A stretch of 64,000 nucleotides of DNA from Bathymodiolus brooksi (GCA_963680875.1 OY804582.1:53090646-53154645), one strand, 5' to 3'. Positions 36,068-50,245 are shown, numbered from the stretch's first letter. The notes: generated by a model not told the origin, from the letters alone. Numbers and translations are program-made.

Positions 36068-36306
36068 TCGTCGTGGTCGTGATCGTATAGTAGTTGGATT
36101 TACAACTACCTGTGCAATCAGTGCCTATCACCACTAACGTTGTAAATTCGAATCCCGTTCAGGAGAGGTGTACTCGATATAACATTAAGTGATAAAGTTT
36201 GTCAGTGACTTGCGACATGTCGGTGGTTTTCTCCTGGTAATCCACCACTAAAACTGACCGCCACGATATAACTGAAATATTGTTGAAAGTGGCGTTAAAC
36301 ACCATA
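36068..36306 (+). mobile_element. Full-length SINE
   Basis: Best full copy: head gtggtcgtgatcgtatagta, acaactacctg, a B-box-like aattcgaatcccgt, body ataacattaagtgataaag, cggtggttttctcc, aaaactgaccgccacgatat and the 3' block tgaaagtggcgttaaacacc. About 239 bp. The tRNA-like head implies Pol III transcription. Mobilised by a LINE partner, not identified. Confidence 0.9.
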
Positions 36307-36720
36307 GCCCTCTCCCATAACATTTATTTTTAAGCCAGACATATAAAGATAGAAAAACACTGGTGACAATTATTGATAATGTATGCACAGTACAAGACAT
36401 ATGGGATTGTAGCTAATACGGAATGACAAAGTAGTGCAACCCCACCCCCACCCCCCAAAAAAGGAAAAAGAAAAATAGAGACCCAACCAAAATATAATTT
36501 CAATTTGATTGACAAAAAACCCACTGAATTGATTTAAATTCGAATGGTTGACCGATTTCCGAATTTATCCAATCAGAGTAAAATCAACGTTATGCTTTGA
36601 TCCGAGAACACTTTGGTTGGATATTCTGTAGAAACTATATGATTAACTTTCACCACAATCCATTGTAACATTTTCTATTGATGATCAAATTCAGGAATAA
36701 ATATTGAAATCTGAGAGGTT

Positions 36721-36751
<31 letters not shown>

Positions 36752-38087
36752 CCCGAACAATAAGGAGTTGAGATTGAACGAAGTGAACATCATGTACATA
36801 TATTTCAATAGCCATTAAACGAATCCCCACAAGAAGAAGACACTCTCCACTAATAGACACTAATATAATGATGTCTTTACAACACTCCTAATGATATACG
36901 GTACATAGAAGATTCATGATAGTTAGATAATGTACAGTTGTATGTTTTCAATGTTTCTTTAATAAAGATCTGGTAAAATGTCATGTGGTTCTCCCTTTGC
37001 TACAAACGTCAGCGAGTTTCATGTTTTATTTCAGCTCAAGATAGTCGCGAGCGAAGGCTTTATTATACATAGCAAATAGTTCATGGCACTTCGGGTCATA
37101 TGGCAGTATATGGACCGGTCCGTCACCAAAAAAATATTATATGGACCGAAGCTTGAACTATTTGCTATATTATACTTTTTATCTAAAATAACTAATGTTT
37201 ACCTGGCCGGTCCATATACGAAAATAGTGACCGGCTGCGCTAACAAAGACAAATAGGGAAAATAAAAACGTAAAGTGTAATATAAATAAATATGACTCCC
37301 GTATTGTCAAGAAATTGTATTACTTTACAATATTTAGTTAAGTGCAATAAAGATAGTATCTATCTGCATTTTGCATGGTTAGCATACTCATCTAGATTTT
37401 ATTCTCAATATTGTTACTCCCCTAAAAACAATAAATAAAAAAGGAAATACAAAAATATAAATATAAATAAGAATACTAGTAAAGGTACAAACATGCAATA
37501 TACAGCTCACAATCTGTTCTGGCATGATAGAGTCAGAGAGATCAAAACTTGGCAGTTAATGACAATCGCCATCAACTCACGGAAGGCGATGTGTCCAATA
37601 TGTCTATTCATAGTGTTAAATTGCACTTTTCATTAATCACAATGACAAGTCTAGAAGGGACTCAAATGGCATATGATATTATCAGCTTACTCTATTAATA
37701 CTAACAGCCACACGTAATAAAACAATGGACATGACATGATTTACGTTACATTCCATTAGTTAGCTGTATCAATCTGTGAAGAGTACAAGGAAATCAGTCA
37801 CCATAATCTTTCTACATTTTAAGAGAGACGTCCATTTTATCCTCTATGTAATAAAGAAATAGCATTTTGACAACAATTTCTGTAAGCTTCAAATCAATGA
37901 TGGGATTGTGTTACTCCCATTACCGATTACACTTATTAGATTATTTCATTCAGTATTCACACTATAAAGTAATATTCGGATCATTTTAGAGTTTAGAAAT
38001 AACAGATAATAATTTTCTATCACCATACGTATTAACATATATTTTCATATTTTTATAGTTGAGGAAATTAATTTATAAAATTTGCTC
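36307..38087. other. AT-rich non-coding stretch
   Basis: No gene. Poly-A at 36724-36751; a small inverted repeat at 37061-37082/37154-37173 (gcaaatagttc / gaactatttgc). Confidence 0.5.
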
Positions 38088-38129
38088 ACGCCACGATATA
38101 ACTGAAATACTGCTAAAGTTGGCGTTAAA
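38088..38129 (+). mobile_element. SINE 3' tail seeding the (AATC)n array
   Basis: ccacgatataactgaaatac, tgctaaagttggcgttaaaa, then directly AATC repeats. Confidence 0.8.
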
Positions 38130-39780
<1,651 letters not shown>

Positions 39781-40438
39781 ATGAGTTGTTTTCAATTTTG
39801 TTGTGGAAAATTAAAACGTTTACGGTGGAAAAAAGAGCGAGACAAGCTGCAGGCGACTGTTTCTATGGATGCAATGGTTGTCAAGGACGAAATGGATTTG
39901 CAACAGATGTGTGATGAAAACGTACCACGAGATGACGATGGGAAGATGGGAGCTGAAAACTCTACAATATTAAACTTATCAGACGAATCGAAAATAGATG
40001 AAGAAATAACAGACGTTGATACCGAAAACGTTCTAATCTGTGAAAATAAGGACGAAAATTTAGAAAAGACAAAATCAAAACAAGAAAAGGGGAAGTTTAA
40101 AAAGTTAGTGACTGGAGCCTTTGTGAATGTTGCTTTTGATCATTATGAACCAGAATTATGTGTCGACATGATGAAGCAGCCTAATATGAAAACTATTGTA
40201 GTACTTAAGAAACAAATAGAAAGAAGTGATTCAAACTGGATATTAAATTTCTTAGAATGTGAAGGATTATGTGTTCTGTTGGATTGTGTTGACACACTCA
40301 GTGCCAGGAGAGTTTGTCAGTTGGAAGATGCCTTGCTCTTGTTACAGATTATACAGTGTGTCAAAGCTGTAATAAACTGTAAAGTTGGTATGGAATATAT
40401 TGTCAAAAATTCGGCGTTTACAAGGAAACTCGTTAAAT
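39781..40438 (+). CDS. INF2-like formin, alternative first coding exon B
   Basis: ATG 39781 opens MSCFQFCCGKLKRLRWKKER: three Cys in the first eight residues followed by basic residues. Residues 30-105 are acidic linker. The GBD/inhibitory-domain start spans about 117-219: EPELCVDMMKQPNMKT, SDSNWILNFLECEGLCVLLD, LEDALLLLQI, VINCKVGMEYI. It matches exon A closely in sequence, length and in its splice position: it ends at 40438 before GTAAGC, phase 1. The frame after that is intron. Without downstream FH exons it must splice across at least 23 kb, or belong to a decayed copy. Confidence 0.8.
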
Positions 40439-41659
40439 GTAAGCTTTTAATATTTTTATTCAAATCAGCTTTTAAAGCTAGCTCACATTATACATTGTAT
40501 ATGACAAGACACCAGTAGTATAAGGAAAGTATAACAATCTAATTGATAATTTAGCTTTTTAGGTATTATTTTAGTACCTTAGTACCATGGGTTCTAGATG
40601 TATTTTGAGTTTTATATAGGCAGTACAATATTAAGACGCTTCATCAATTTTCACGGTTTTCGTCCTTAGAAGAAATGAATTATGCACAAGTTGTGGCAAA
40701 TTGTTGTCAACCACCTCTATGATGCAATGGCTATTCTGACAAAACACACTTTTTAAACCCTTTTTAATCGGTACATGGTGTTTATCCGCTAAACATGTGG
40801 CACTTAGGATACACAGAACGGACAGACCAGACTGGGAGTAATAGTAATGTATTATAACGTGTCGGACATGTTTACTGGAAATGATTAGCCAAGTGAGCTC
40901 GCTCTATACCCATTATGTTCCGAGTTTTGATCTAGAACAAATAATCATAACATAGGCAATTCACAATATATGAAATTAGAATAAATTCCCTTTTCTGTTT
41001 AAGTTTTAATAGTTACAATGGTTTTTTTCTTCAAGTTGTAGTTATTTCCTAGAACCGTGTTTAGTGTAGTTATCAGTGCGTGATATCATTTCAGAAATTT
41101 AGACATTAAATTTAAGAAATTTCATAGATTTATTTCCCTTGGCCTGTAGGCTTCTAAAGTGTAAATTGTTTTTTTCTTCTCTTAGAAATGTTTGGTATGT
41201 AAATTTCCAACTGTTTATAGATGCGAACAGCCAAAGAAATGAAATAAATAAATGCAAATCACGTGCACGAAATCGATTCCGGTATTATTGTCAGTACATT
41301 TCATATTTTCAGCAACATTTCTTCCGTTGATTTTTTAGAGTAATGTACAACTGTAGTAAATATACCTACCTACTTACATCCTGACGTAACTAATTTGTTT
41401 ATAACATTTACTAGTCATAAAATATAAATCATAAGATAATATTACAGTTGTAAAGTTGGGTAATATATTTATGTATATTTACATACCTTGAAATTTACAT
41501 TTACATTATTGCCATATAGATAAAAACAAATCAAATCAACCCCCTAAGTATGGCGAGGATTGAAGTGGTTATCCCCATTATTAACAGTACTTCAATTATA
41601 GAGAACCATCATTAAATTGTGTAGGTGTGCGTGTGGGAGGGTGTTCTGACAAAATACTT
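40439..41659. other. Intron after exon B
   Basis: No gene recognised. Confidence 0.5.
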
Positions 41660-41713
41660 ACCACCACGATATTACTCAAATATTATTGAAAGTGGCATTA
41701 AACACCCTAACCC
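41660..41713 (+). mobile_element. SINE 3' end fragment
   Basis: ccacgatattactcaaatat then tgaaagtggcattaaacacc. Confidence 0.7.
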
Positions 41714-41994
41714 AAGTATCGTATGTGTTGTCGTTATGTATACATGTATCATAATGTACAATAAGTAATATTTATAATGGCATCATAAATATAAAAAAAA
41801 AACAATAAAAACAAAAGTTGATGAATTATTGATCAATTATCAATGAAGGTCACAACTAAACAATAGTAATACATTATCATAAAGCGTGAACATAAACGAG
41901 GTTGTTTAGCTGGAGGTTGGTTTGATTCAACCCACCATTTCTTTAGAAATGCCTGTACCAAGTCAGGGTCATTACGGTTTTCATAGTTTTCCGG

Positions 41995-42092
41995 TTGTTG
42001 ACTGATTTTGTCTGTTTATATACTTATGAGTTTTGACTTTCCCTTTGTAAGATTGTTAGGAGTTCGGTAATTTTGTTATTACCCTTATTGTC
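41995..42092 (+). mobile_element. RT-element 3' tail, solo
   Basis: Same tail as at 14588-14680: gattttgtctgtttatata, ttatgagttttgactttccc, gagttcggtaattttgtta. No RT coding part beside it. Confidence 0.7.
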
Positions 42093-42157
42093 AGTCCGTA
42101 TTGCTATTTATTTTGTACCGTGTTTCCTCTGACTGGTTTGTAGTTTACATCTCTCAA

Positions 42158-42224
42158 CCTCCGCCACGCTATAAATGAAATATTGTTGAAAGTGGCGTTA
42201 AGCACCATAACCCTAACCCCATCT
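42158..42224 (+). mobile_element. SINE 3' end fragment
   Basis: ccgccacgctataaatgaaa, tgaaagtggcgttaagcacc, then ataaccctaacccc. Confidence 0.75.
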
Positions 42225-42636
42225 CTAACCCATTTTTATTGGCATGCGTTTGACTAACATATGACATGTGTAGGGTTTTTTTGGGGAAAACTTTCTTTTT
42301 CGATATCAATATACGTGGGAGCAGCTGTAAGACAAAGTTTTTGTAATATATTCAAATGATAACTTACCACAAGTCATAAATATGTATATTGTCTACCTGT
42401 CAATCATAGTTATTTTTTAAGTGTACGTGTCCAGCATATCATTGTCATTAAATCTTTAAATTTTTAGATTTAAAAAAAAAATATAATAACACAATTTTGT
42501 AATCTCAAATTCAATGAATGTTGAAACACACCCCTTAGCTATTTATTACCTAAAAATATTATTGGGGGGAGGGGGGAGGGGGTAATTTTCATTTTATCAC
42601 AATGATATCATGAAAAAAAAAGTGAACGGTCATTGT

Positions 42637-42692
42637 ATTTTCTGTTCTTCTTTGATTTACAGCATCTGACTACACCTTTGGTATCTTCAAGA
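42637..42692 (+). repeat. Dispersed retroelement tail motif, copy b
   Basis: tgatttacagcatctgacta then cacctttggtatcttcaag. Confidence 0.5.
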
Positions 42693-43082
42693 TTTAACGT
42701 GTATATGAAGATTGCACTTTATTTTTCAAGTATTCGGTTAATTATCTTACACTTATGTCTTAGACCATGATTGCATGTATGTCTTTTTATGATGTATAAT
42801 CAGCTTAACTGCCGTCAGTTACAGTTCCACTGTTTGCACTCATTTTTGACAGCTTCAAAAATTTGATTGTCAGATATTTGTTATAATGGAAAAAATAAAT
42901 ACGCCATTGGCAATTAGTTGTCGGAAATCTCAAGAAAGCACAAATCTTATTATGGAATCAACTTAATTCTACAGTCGTGCGACATTGTTTTTTTCAACGT
43001 TTACCAATAAACTAAATCCAATGGACTACTCACGTTTATACTAATTTGCATAAATTTCTAAATAACATTCCATTTGTTAAAC
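42693..43082. other. Non-coding stretch
   Basis: Nothing recognised. Confidence 0.4.
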
Positions 43083-43164
43083 ATAATAAGATCATGGAAC
43101 TTTTAGAACATTAATTGAACAAAAAAGTTCAATTAATGTTCTAAAAGTTCCATGATCTTATTAT
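43083..43164. repeat. Perfect inverted repeat, 38-bp arms, 6-base A loop
   Basis: Arms 43083-43120 and 43127-43164 are exact reverse complements (left arm starts ataataagatcatgg and ends taattgaac). The loop is AAAAAA. It is not a transposon terminus pair since nothing lies between the arms. Confidence 0.97.
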
Positions 43165-43538
43165 TTGTTATAAAGAATCAATTTAAGTGCATTTCACGGT
43201 TTGCTTAAGCAAATTAGATGTAATGAAGTCGAGCTTTGATATTAATTTAAGAGAGGGGATATAGTATGTACAATGTTGTCAATCTTAACCAGGAATCCCA
43301 AGCTATATTATAGCTGACGTACATCGAGTGGTATGTGTATATCAGTATGTTCACGTTTTAGTGTCTCTAGCACGCCACTCGATACTTTTCAGTCATTTTT
43401 GTCTTGTATTATATACTGAGACAGGTTCTACCATTTCAAATACGATCACCAGGATTTAGAAAATAATACAACACTAAAGTTTTTGGAACAAGCTGAATGT
43501 AGACACAGCTTAACATTTCTCGTCGACCTTCGCGTTGC
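43165..43538. other. Non-coding stretch
   Basis: No gene recognised. Confidence 0.4.
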
Positions 43539-44222
43539 GATTTTACATGTGTATTACATTCCCATTTCGATTTTATATGTGTATTACATTCCCATTTCGA
43601 TTTTATATGTGTATTACTTTCCCATTTCGATGTACATGTTACATGCATATTACATTTTCATTTCGATTTTACATGTGTATTACATTCCCATTTCGATATT
43701 AAATGTGTATTTCATTCCCATTTCGATTTTATATGTGTATTACATTCCCGTTTCGATATTACATGTGTATTACATTCCCATTTCGATATTACATGTGTAT
43801 TACATTCCCATTTCGATTTTACATATGTATTACATTCCCATTTCGGTATTACATGTGTATTGCATTCCCATTTCGATTTTGCATGTGTATTGTATTCCCA
43901 TTTCGATATTACATGTGTATTACATTTCGATTTTACATATGTATTACATTCCCATTTCGATTTTACATATGTATTACATTCCCATTTCGATATTGTATAT
44001 GTATTACATTTCCATTTCTATGTTACATGTGTATTTCATTCCCATTTCTATGGTACATGTGTATTACATTCCCATTTCGATATTACATGTGTATTATATT
44101 CCCATTTCGCTTTTATATGTGTATTACATTCCCATTTCCATGGTACATGTGTATTACATTCCCATTTCGATATTACATGTGTATTACATTCCCATTTCGA
44201 TATTACATGTGTATTATATTCG
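43539..44222. repeat. 30-bp minisatellite, about 23 units
   Basis: Units tacatgtgtattacattccc followed by atttcgattt or atttcgatat; one unit lacks about eight bases. The period is a multiple of three, which makes artefactual long frames with a ten-residue repeat. Confidence 0.95.
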
Positions 44223-45011
44223 TATTATGACAGTTCATGTGTATTCTTGTTATTACATATATGAATGGATGAATGGTTTAAAACATTCTCTGTGAATACT
44301 TGAATGTCATCATCTCGCACATGTAAAGCTTTTTGTCATCTTAAGCTGTTGATTTTCATCATGGGAATAAGATTGATGAAATGATATGTAATGATACAAT
44401 AATAAACGATGTTGACTATGTTTATATGATAATCTACACAACAATAGTGTGACTGGCAGTCCATTCTTTATTCAGTCTTCTGTGTTAACAGTGTTAATAG
44501 AAAATCTCATTGATTTTTTCTGTTTTCTAGGATATTATGTGAAAATATAGAATCTGATCCTAGTCAATTATTCCAAAATGAAACAGAAATGTATATTTAT
44601 TCATTATTTTAAAATACATTTTCCTTCATAGTCCATATGTAGATTTGTAGATTTATTTTGCATTGAGATTTAGTTGAAAATGTTGCCGTATATCGGGAAA
44701 TCTTAATAGCGATTTTAAGTAAGAAAGATCTATATATGTGATATTGGTCCGGAGAATTAAAGTGACATATATATATATATATATATATATGTATGCTAAA
44801 ACGATTAGGTCAGTTATTGTGTGGAAATTGTCGAGCTTAAATATCACGACAAATATTCGATGTATGATGGATGCATATCACATAATTTCGTTCAGATGAT
44901 GTATAAATTACATGAAAAGCTAAAATGTTTAAATAGAAACAAAAAAGGCTAGAATCTTACTTCAACCCATTATGTGGGAGATTGAAGCGGTTTTCCTCAA
45001 CTTTGATCTGT
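44223..45011. other. Non-coding stretch
   Basis: No gene; (TA)n at 44766-44790. Confidence 0.5.
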
Positions 45012-45023
45012 ATCATATAAGAC

Positions 45024-45300
45024 TGATTGATTGATTGATTTTTGGTTTTTAACGCCACTTTCAGCAATATTTCAGCTATATCATGGTGACCAGTTTTAGT
45101 GGTGGAGGAAGCCGGAGTACCAAGAGAGAACCACCGACCATGGGCAAGCACCTGGTAAACTTTATCACTTGCGGCTGTGAGTCGAGTGCACCTTTTTTGT
45201 AACTTACAAAGCCGGGCGCGAACCTACGCCGTATTGGTGATAGGCTTGTATGAGTTGTTTGGTAATCCAACTACCTAACTCATTGAGCCACCCGGGCCAA
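45024..45300 (-). mobile_element. Full-length SINE, second head type, 12-bp target duplication
   Basis: On the - strand: a tRNA-like head (ggcccgggtggctcaatga, gttaggtagttgga, B-box-like gtaggttcgcgcccgg), a body with the shared atatagctgaaatattgctg end, and an (AATC)n tail. Flanked by atcatataagac at 45012-45023 and 45301-45312. Confidence 0.92.
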
Positions 45301-45416
45301 ATCATATAAGACAAATGTACAATAACAATTATAGAGAACAGTACCAACCATCTCCATCTGGGTACACACAATCCAACAGTGAAACATTAATTCAACAAGT
45401 AATATTTATGCTTTCC

Positions 45417-45643
45417 ATTGTTTAACCGTTTAACTCGGAAAACCGAGGTATAAATAATTTGTAACATGAAGCCATGCAGTATCACATCTAGATCGTTGAT
45501 TATTGCACGGCTCTCTGAGAGTAATAAAACTACAGCCCAGATTTAAAGTATGTAATATCTCGTATCTGCGTGTATTATTTCATAGTTCTCAGTTGCTAAA
45601 CCATAAAAAGATCAAAGGAAAAGAATGCATTCATGTTGCAATG
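45417..45643. repeat. Dispersed repeat, copy 2
   Basis: Second copy of the sequence at 3070-3308, with small gaps. It lacks the outer left hairpin arm seen in copy 1. A 47-bp array starts 140 bp downstream. Confidence 0.75.
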
Positions 45644-45785
45644 CATAATGTAGTATTATATCGGATAACACAAAAGCCCTCTGAACAAAAACAATGCCAA
45701 AAACCGGGAATCAGTAGACCAAGATATTTAGTCATACAACTTTAGAATAAGCGTTTCGTATTCGTACTCTACAACTGTCCAATCA

Positions 45786-46072
45786 GAACACTCTATATAC
45801 TCGATACAGTGTTCTAGCTGATTGTGTATCGAGAACACTATATATACTCGATACAGTGTTCTAACTGGTTGTGTATCGAGAACACTATATATATTCGATA
45901 CAGTGTTCTAACTGGTTGTGTATCGAGAACACTATATATACTCGATAGTGTTCTAACTGGTTGTGTATCGATAACACTATATATACTCGATACAGTGTTC
46001 TAACTGGTTGTGTTTCGAGAACACTATATATACTCGATACAGTGTTATAACTGGTTGTGTATCGAGAACAAA
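45786..46072. repeat. 47-bp tandem repeat, about six units
   Basis: Unit: gaacactatatatactcgat, acagtgttctaactggttgt, gtatcga. Each unit contains gaacact/agtgttc as inverted arms. One unit is four bases short. Confidence 0.93.
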
Positions 46073-46437
46073 TTCCTTAATCTTACTCGAAAGTATAATG
46101 ATCGTAAGATCTGATGTTCTAGACTTGATACCCTCATGTAAACTGACGATGTGTGATGAAAATATGATTTTAATTTATACCTGGTCTGTATTCAAGTAAT
46201 TTATTTTCTAGATATAATACAATATAAAGTAATATCAAGTCATACTACTTGAAAGGCCATCATCTATATCAAAGTCACTATTATCCTTTTTTAATTTTTC
46301 ATGACCCAACCCCGTTTTGTATGAATTCTGCTTTATTCTAGAATAAAGGAACAAGTCGGTTCAGAAGGGGTACGCAGTTGGTACCCATAGTAATGCCGAT
46401 TATCTGGAAAGGCGCGTCCATCAAGCATAACAAATAT
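46073..46437. other. Non-coding stretch
   Basis: Nothing recognised. Confidence 0.4.
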
Positions 46438-46445
46438 GTTGTCAA

Positions 46446-48015
46446 CAGGCCGGATTTATCATGAAAAGAGGCCCTAGGCTATTCCACAAATGAGGCCCCT
46501 CCCAAAGCCACCACCCTTGCGACTAGAGGAAAATGGGAGAGTATTTTAAACAAAATTCAGTGAAGCCGATGATATACCTACAAAACGTGGGATCAGCAGG
46601 TGTGATCAGTAGCGGCAATTAGGCCAGCGGCTCTCCTTGCATCTGTTGGAAGAACATTTCTTGTGCCACGATGTCGAAACAAATATGATGTCTGATAACA
46701 CCTTACTAGCTCACTTGATCCAAAGGGTCATGCGATGTATAACCATCACTTGACGTCCGTCATCGTCAGTAAACTTTTAAATTTTAATCTTCTTCACTGA
46801 AATCACCACGCTAATTGGAACCAACTTGGTAGAAATGTTCAATAGATGGTCCCCCTACATAGTTTATGTTTAATGCTGATCAGAAGTATAAAAAAAGAAA
46901 CAAGAAGCCCAAAGAGTATAAATTATTTATTGTTCTTTTAATTTTTATGAAGATATTTTTTCTGCATCCCTTACGAAAATCCCTTTCAGAAACATGCATA
47001 ACGTCAAAAGGGGGGATTAAAAAAATTTGAAATATATAAATTTCCATCCAATTTTAATGCATTTTTTTGTTTGCAAAGTGTTCATCTTTATGAGTTATTG
47101 GTGGACCATAATTTTTTTTAAACTTTTATTTTAAAAAGGGATCTAAACGGGTCTCAGATATTTCGCATATTTGAAAGGTTTATAGTATCTTTATTTTTCT
47201 TTCAATTTTGACGTGATTTTTGTTGTTGAATGAACTGTATTGTGCAGTATGTCGACGGATTTCCTCTATCATTTACGGTTTCCGAGATAAACTTGACTGA
47301 CAGAGACCGAAAAGTACAAATTTCCAAAATTTTAAAGGTTTTATTTTCATCCAATTTGATTGTAGTTTTTGCAAAGTGATCATCTTAAAGTGTTATTGGT
47401 GGGCCATAAAAATGTGCTATTTCATTCCTAAAAGGGAAACAAATTCAGAAAGTTTGCATATTTGATAGTTATACATGCATGTAATTTTTATTTTTTATCC
47501 AATTTTTATGGTTTGTTGTTGTTGAATGGATTGTGTTAAGTGCTTTCGGTGATATGTCAACAGTTCCCTCTGTTTTTTACTGAACAACTCCCCTTTTTTA
47601 TATTGAAATCCTACTTTAATGGGTTACAATTGAACATTGGATCATAAGTAAAAATGAATATAATATTTATTCTTAAAATCTAGACTTTATTGAACATTGA
47701 ACACAAACTTAAATATGAATAATCAAGTTAGCCTCTAGTGTTTTCAGTATATCTATCTCGGTGCTTTCCTGGAAGGACATAATCATTACAGAAATCAATG
47801 CTAGTGTCTGGTTTTTGGCTTAAGACAGTATTATTGTGAAATGGAGTGCAAGGGTTGCTTAGAGACTACAATGCGCTATGACAGCATGTTGTAAGGTCTA
47901 TGACAAATTGACAATGTCAAACAAATTATACACCTTGACTGGAGCTCCCCCCCCCCCCCCAGATGATGAGGCCCTAGTTTACAGCATATCGAGCCTATAG
48001 GTAAATCCGGCATTG
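46446..48015. mobile_element. Non-autonomous hAT-like element, 1570 bp, 8-bp target duplication
   Basis: Left end CAGGCCGGATTTA and right end, reversed, CAATGCCGGATTTA; both continue into a second shared block (gaggccctag / ctagggcctc). Flanked by gttgtcaa at 46438-46445 and 48016-48023. An 8-bp duplication and a GCCGGATTTA end are typical of hAT. No transposase ORF. Confidence 0.85.
47030..47580. repeat. Diverged tandem duplication inside the hAT element
   Basis: 47030-47290 and 47340-47580 align by eye: aaatttccatccaattt / attttcatccaattt, gcaaagtgttcatctt / gcaaagtgatcatctt, gttattggtggaccataa / gttattggtgggccataa, ttgttgttgaatgaac / ttgttgttgaatggat. Period about 310 bp. Confidence 0.7.
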
Positions 48016-48023
48016 GTTGTCAA

Positions 48024-49266
48024 TCAAAAACATAAGCATTTTGATTATGTTAGTTTCGGAGAACGTTTTGTTCGAATCACATCCAGTGGTTTTCTACAAT
48101 ATAAATTCCCTCTTTGATTAAGAAACGTACTTGTAAATGTCTAGAATCGTCGTCTCAATTTAACAAGTCATTGACTTCAATATCCGGTGCTACTTTCTAA
48201 TGTTTAATAAATGTGAAATCTGTGTTATTATCACATAGTCTTTACGTTTCTCATAAGCATTGATGAATGAGCAACACAATCATTTGAACAGGAATAACCA
48301 ACTATAATTGCGTTTAGTTCCTCAAAGCACAATTCCATTAAATAAGTCTTTAGGGAAGGCTTATAAAATTGATTATAACACGACTGTCGTCAAAACCGCT
48401 GCTTTGTTCTGAAGATCATCTATCTGTGTGTCTAGGGAACACTTCTATCCAACCACGATTCACTTGAAATACAAACGTTATTGGGTAAAAGTAGCGAGAA
48501 AGACACTTTTAGATTTATGTACTGTTATAAAATTCTATATAAAGTGTAGAAGAAAGTGTGATATTTTGTCCACTGAAACAATTCATCACACGCTAAGTAA
48601 TTGATTCTTGATCTTATTTTCGATTTTCTTGGTTTTCTTTGCAGAACATGGCATCTTCAGAATTTATATGTCACGAATTCTCTATCATTTCAAACACTTG
48701 TAAATCATATTGTCGCGACTTCGTTGTTTTAGATGAATGTGTCATATAAGAATTACGCCATGCCAACTTGTCCTATTGTACTGGGTTGTAAAGAACACAT
48801 ATTTTCTTCGATCAATCTTAAGATAAATGTTGTTGCTGTATATGCACCTGTCCACAATTAATATCGCCAAATCGATAGCTGTGATATATTTTAGTTGATA
48901 GCAGTGAAATGTATATCTCTAAGTCAATAACGGGTATCTTGATCTTCCAGTTTCGTAGTTCTAAATATTGGGAAGCCAAACGTATCAAAGGAGTCATGCA
49001 GAAACCAAAAGCAAAAGTAAACCAAACATAGCCAATGTCATCTAGATGTGTCTTAACAACAGACAAGTCCTATGTGTCGCGTAAGCTTCTGGAAGGTTTA
49101 TTAGTATAAAATACACAACGTGCTACACGTTCCCATGATACTTATGTTGTTGTAAGATTTATCAACAACTACAATAAATGAATGAACGTACAATGAATTT
49201 AACCATGTATCCGCAATTTACAAAAAAGGGGGATGTATGATACAATGGTTGACATGATTCAAACTA
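48024..49266. other. Non-coding stretch
   Basis: No gene recognised. Confidence 0.5.
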
Positions 49267-49387
49267 GTTTGTCAGTGACTTGCGATAGATCTGTGGTTTT
49301 CTCTTGGTACTCCGGTTACCTCCCAATAAAACTGACCGCCACAATATAACTTACATATTGTTGAAAGTGGCGTTAAACACCATAAAA
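49267..49387 (+). mobile_element. 5'-truncated SINE
   Basis: gtttgtcagtgacttgcgat, gtggttttctcttggtactc, ataaaactgaccgccacaat, ttgaaagtggcgttaaacac. Confidence 0.85.
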
Positions 49388-49836
49388 CCAACCAACCAAA
49401 CTTTAGCCAATTCTTGATTACATATTTACAAAACAATAACGACGGTATTTATAATTTTAATCAACCCATTCAGACTCACAATAAGTCTTCCGATAATTGT
49501 AACCTTTGGGGGCTTATTATTAAAATGTGTATCACAAAACAATCTCTGAAGCACAGGTACGTTTGGACAGGACCCTATGGTGCCCCCTTTTTTTTCCCCT
49601 TTTAGATGTTGCCCCCCTTTTTTTTCAATTTTCTTTTTTTTTTAACATCGATTTTTTTTTCATATAAACAACATTTTGCAACTTTCTATGTAACACTGTA
49701 TGACATATATACAATAAATACAATCAAACAGTAGTTTCTATCCATGCCGGGTTTCTGACATAATATAAGATATCTGAAGTACATATATAATATTTGATGC
49801 CGAATATCTCTAGATTTAAAAGAAACTATTTCTATT
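49388..49836. other. Non-coding stretch
   Basis: No gene; poly-T/C runs at 49586-49650. Confidence 0.5.
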
Positions 49837-50099
49837 ACCGTCGTGATCGTATGGTAGTTGAAATTACAACTACATATCAATCAGTGTCTAACACCACTAA
49901 ACTTGTGAGTTTGAATCCCGCTCATGGCGAGGTGTACTCGATACAACATTATGTGATAAATTTTGTCAGTGACTTGCGAGAGGTCGGTGTTTTTTCCGTT
50001 TACTCCGGTTTTCTTTACCAATAAAACTGACCGGCACGATATAGCTGAAATATTGTTGACAGGGGCATGAACTGTATGATGAACCCCATACTCCTAACC
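49837..50099 (+). mobile_element. SINE with altered 3' end
   Basis: Head and body intact (cgtcgtgatcgtatggtagt, gtttgaatcccgctcatggc, acaacattatgtgataaat). After atattgttgac the usual gaaagtggcgtt is replaced by about 30 unrelated bases before accccatactcctaacccc. Confidence 0.85.
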
Positions 50100-50209
50100 C
50101 CATATATCGTGAATAAATGTAATAATAAAATCTGAATGGCTCTGATTGTAGCACGATCATTCATTAAGTCTCCCAAACAACGTTTGGAGACTTACTGTTT
50201 TTGCTCCGT

Positions 50210-50245
50210 TTCTTATTATTATTACTATTATTATCATTATTATTA

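Noticed and set aside
36068..36180. tRNA gene in the SINE head
   Set aside because: The head has box-like motifs but no complete cloverleaf, and is repeated as part of SINE copies.
43483..44295. 270-codon frame with ten-residue hydrophobic repeats
   Set aside because: Translation of the 30-bp minisatellite; the three frames are similarly open.
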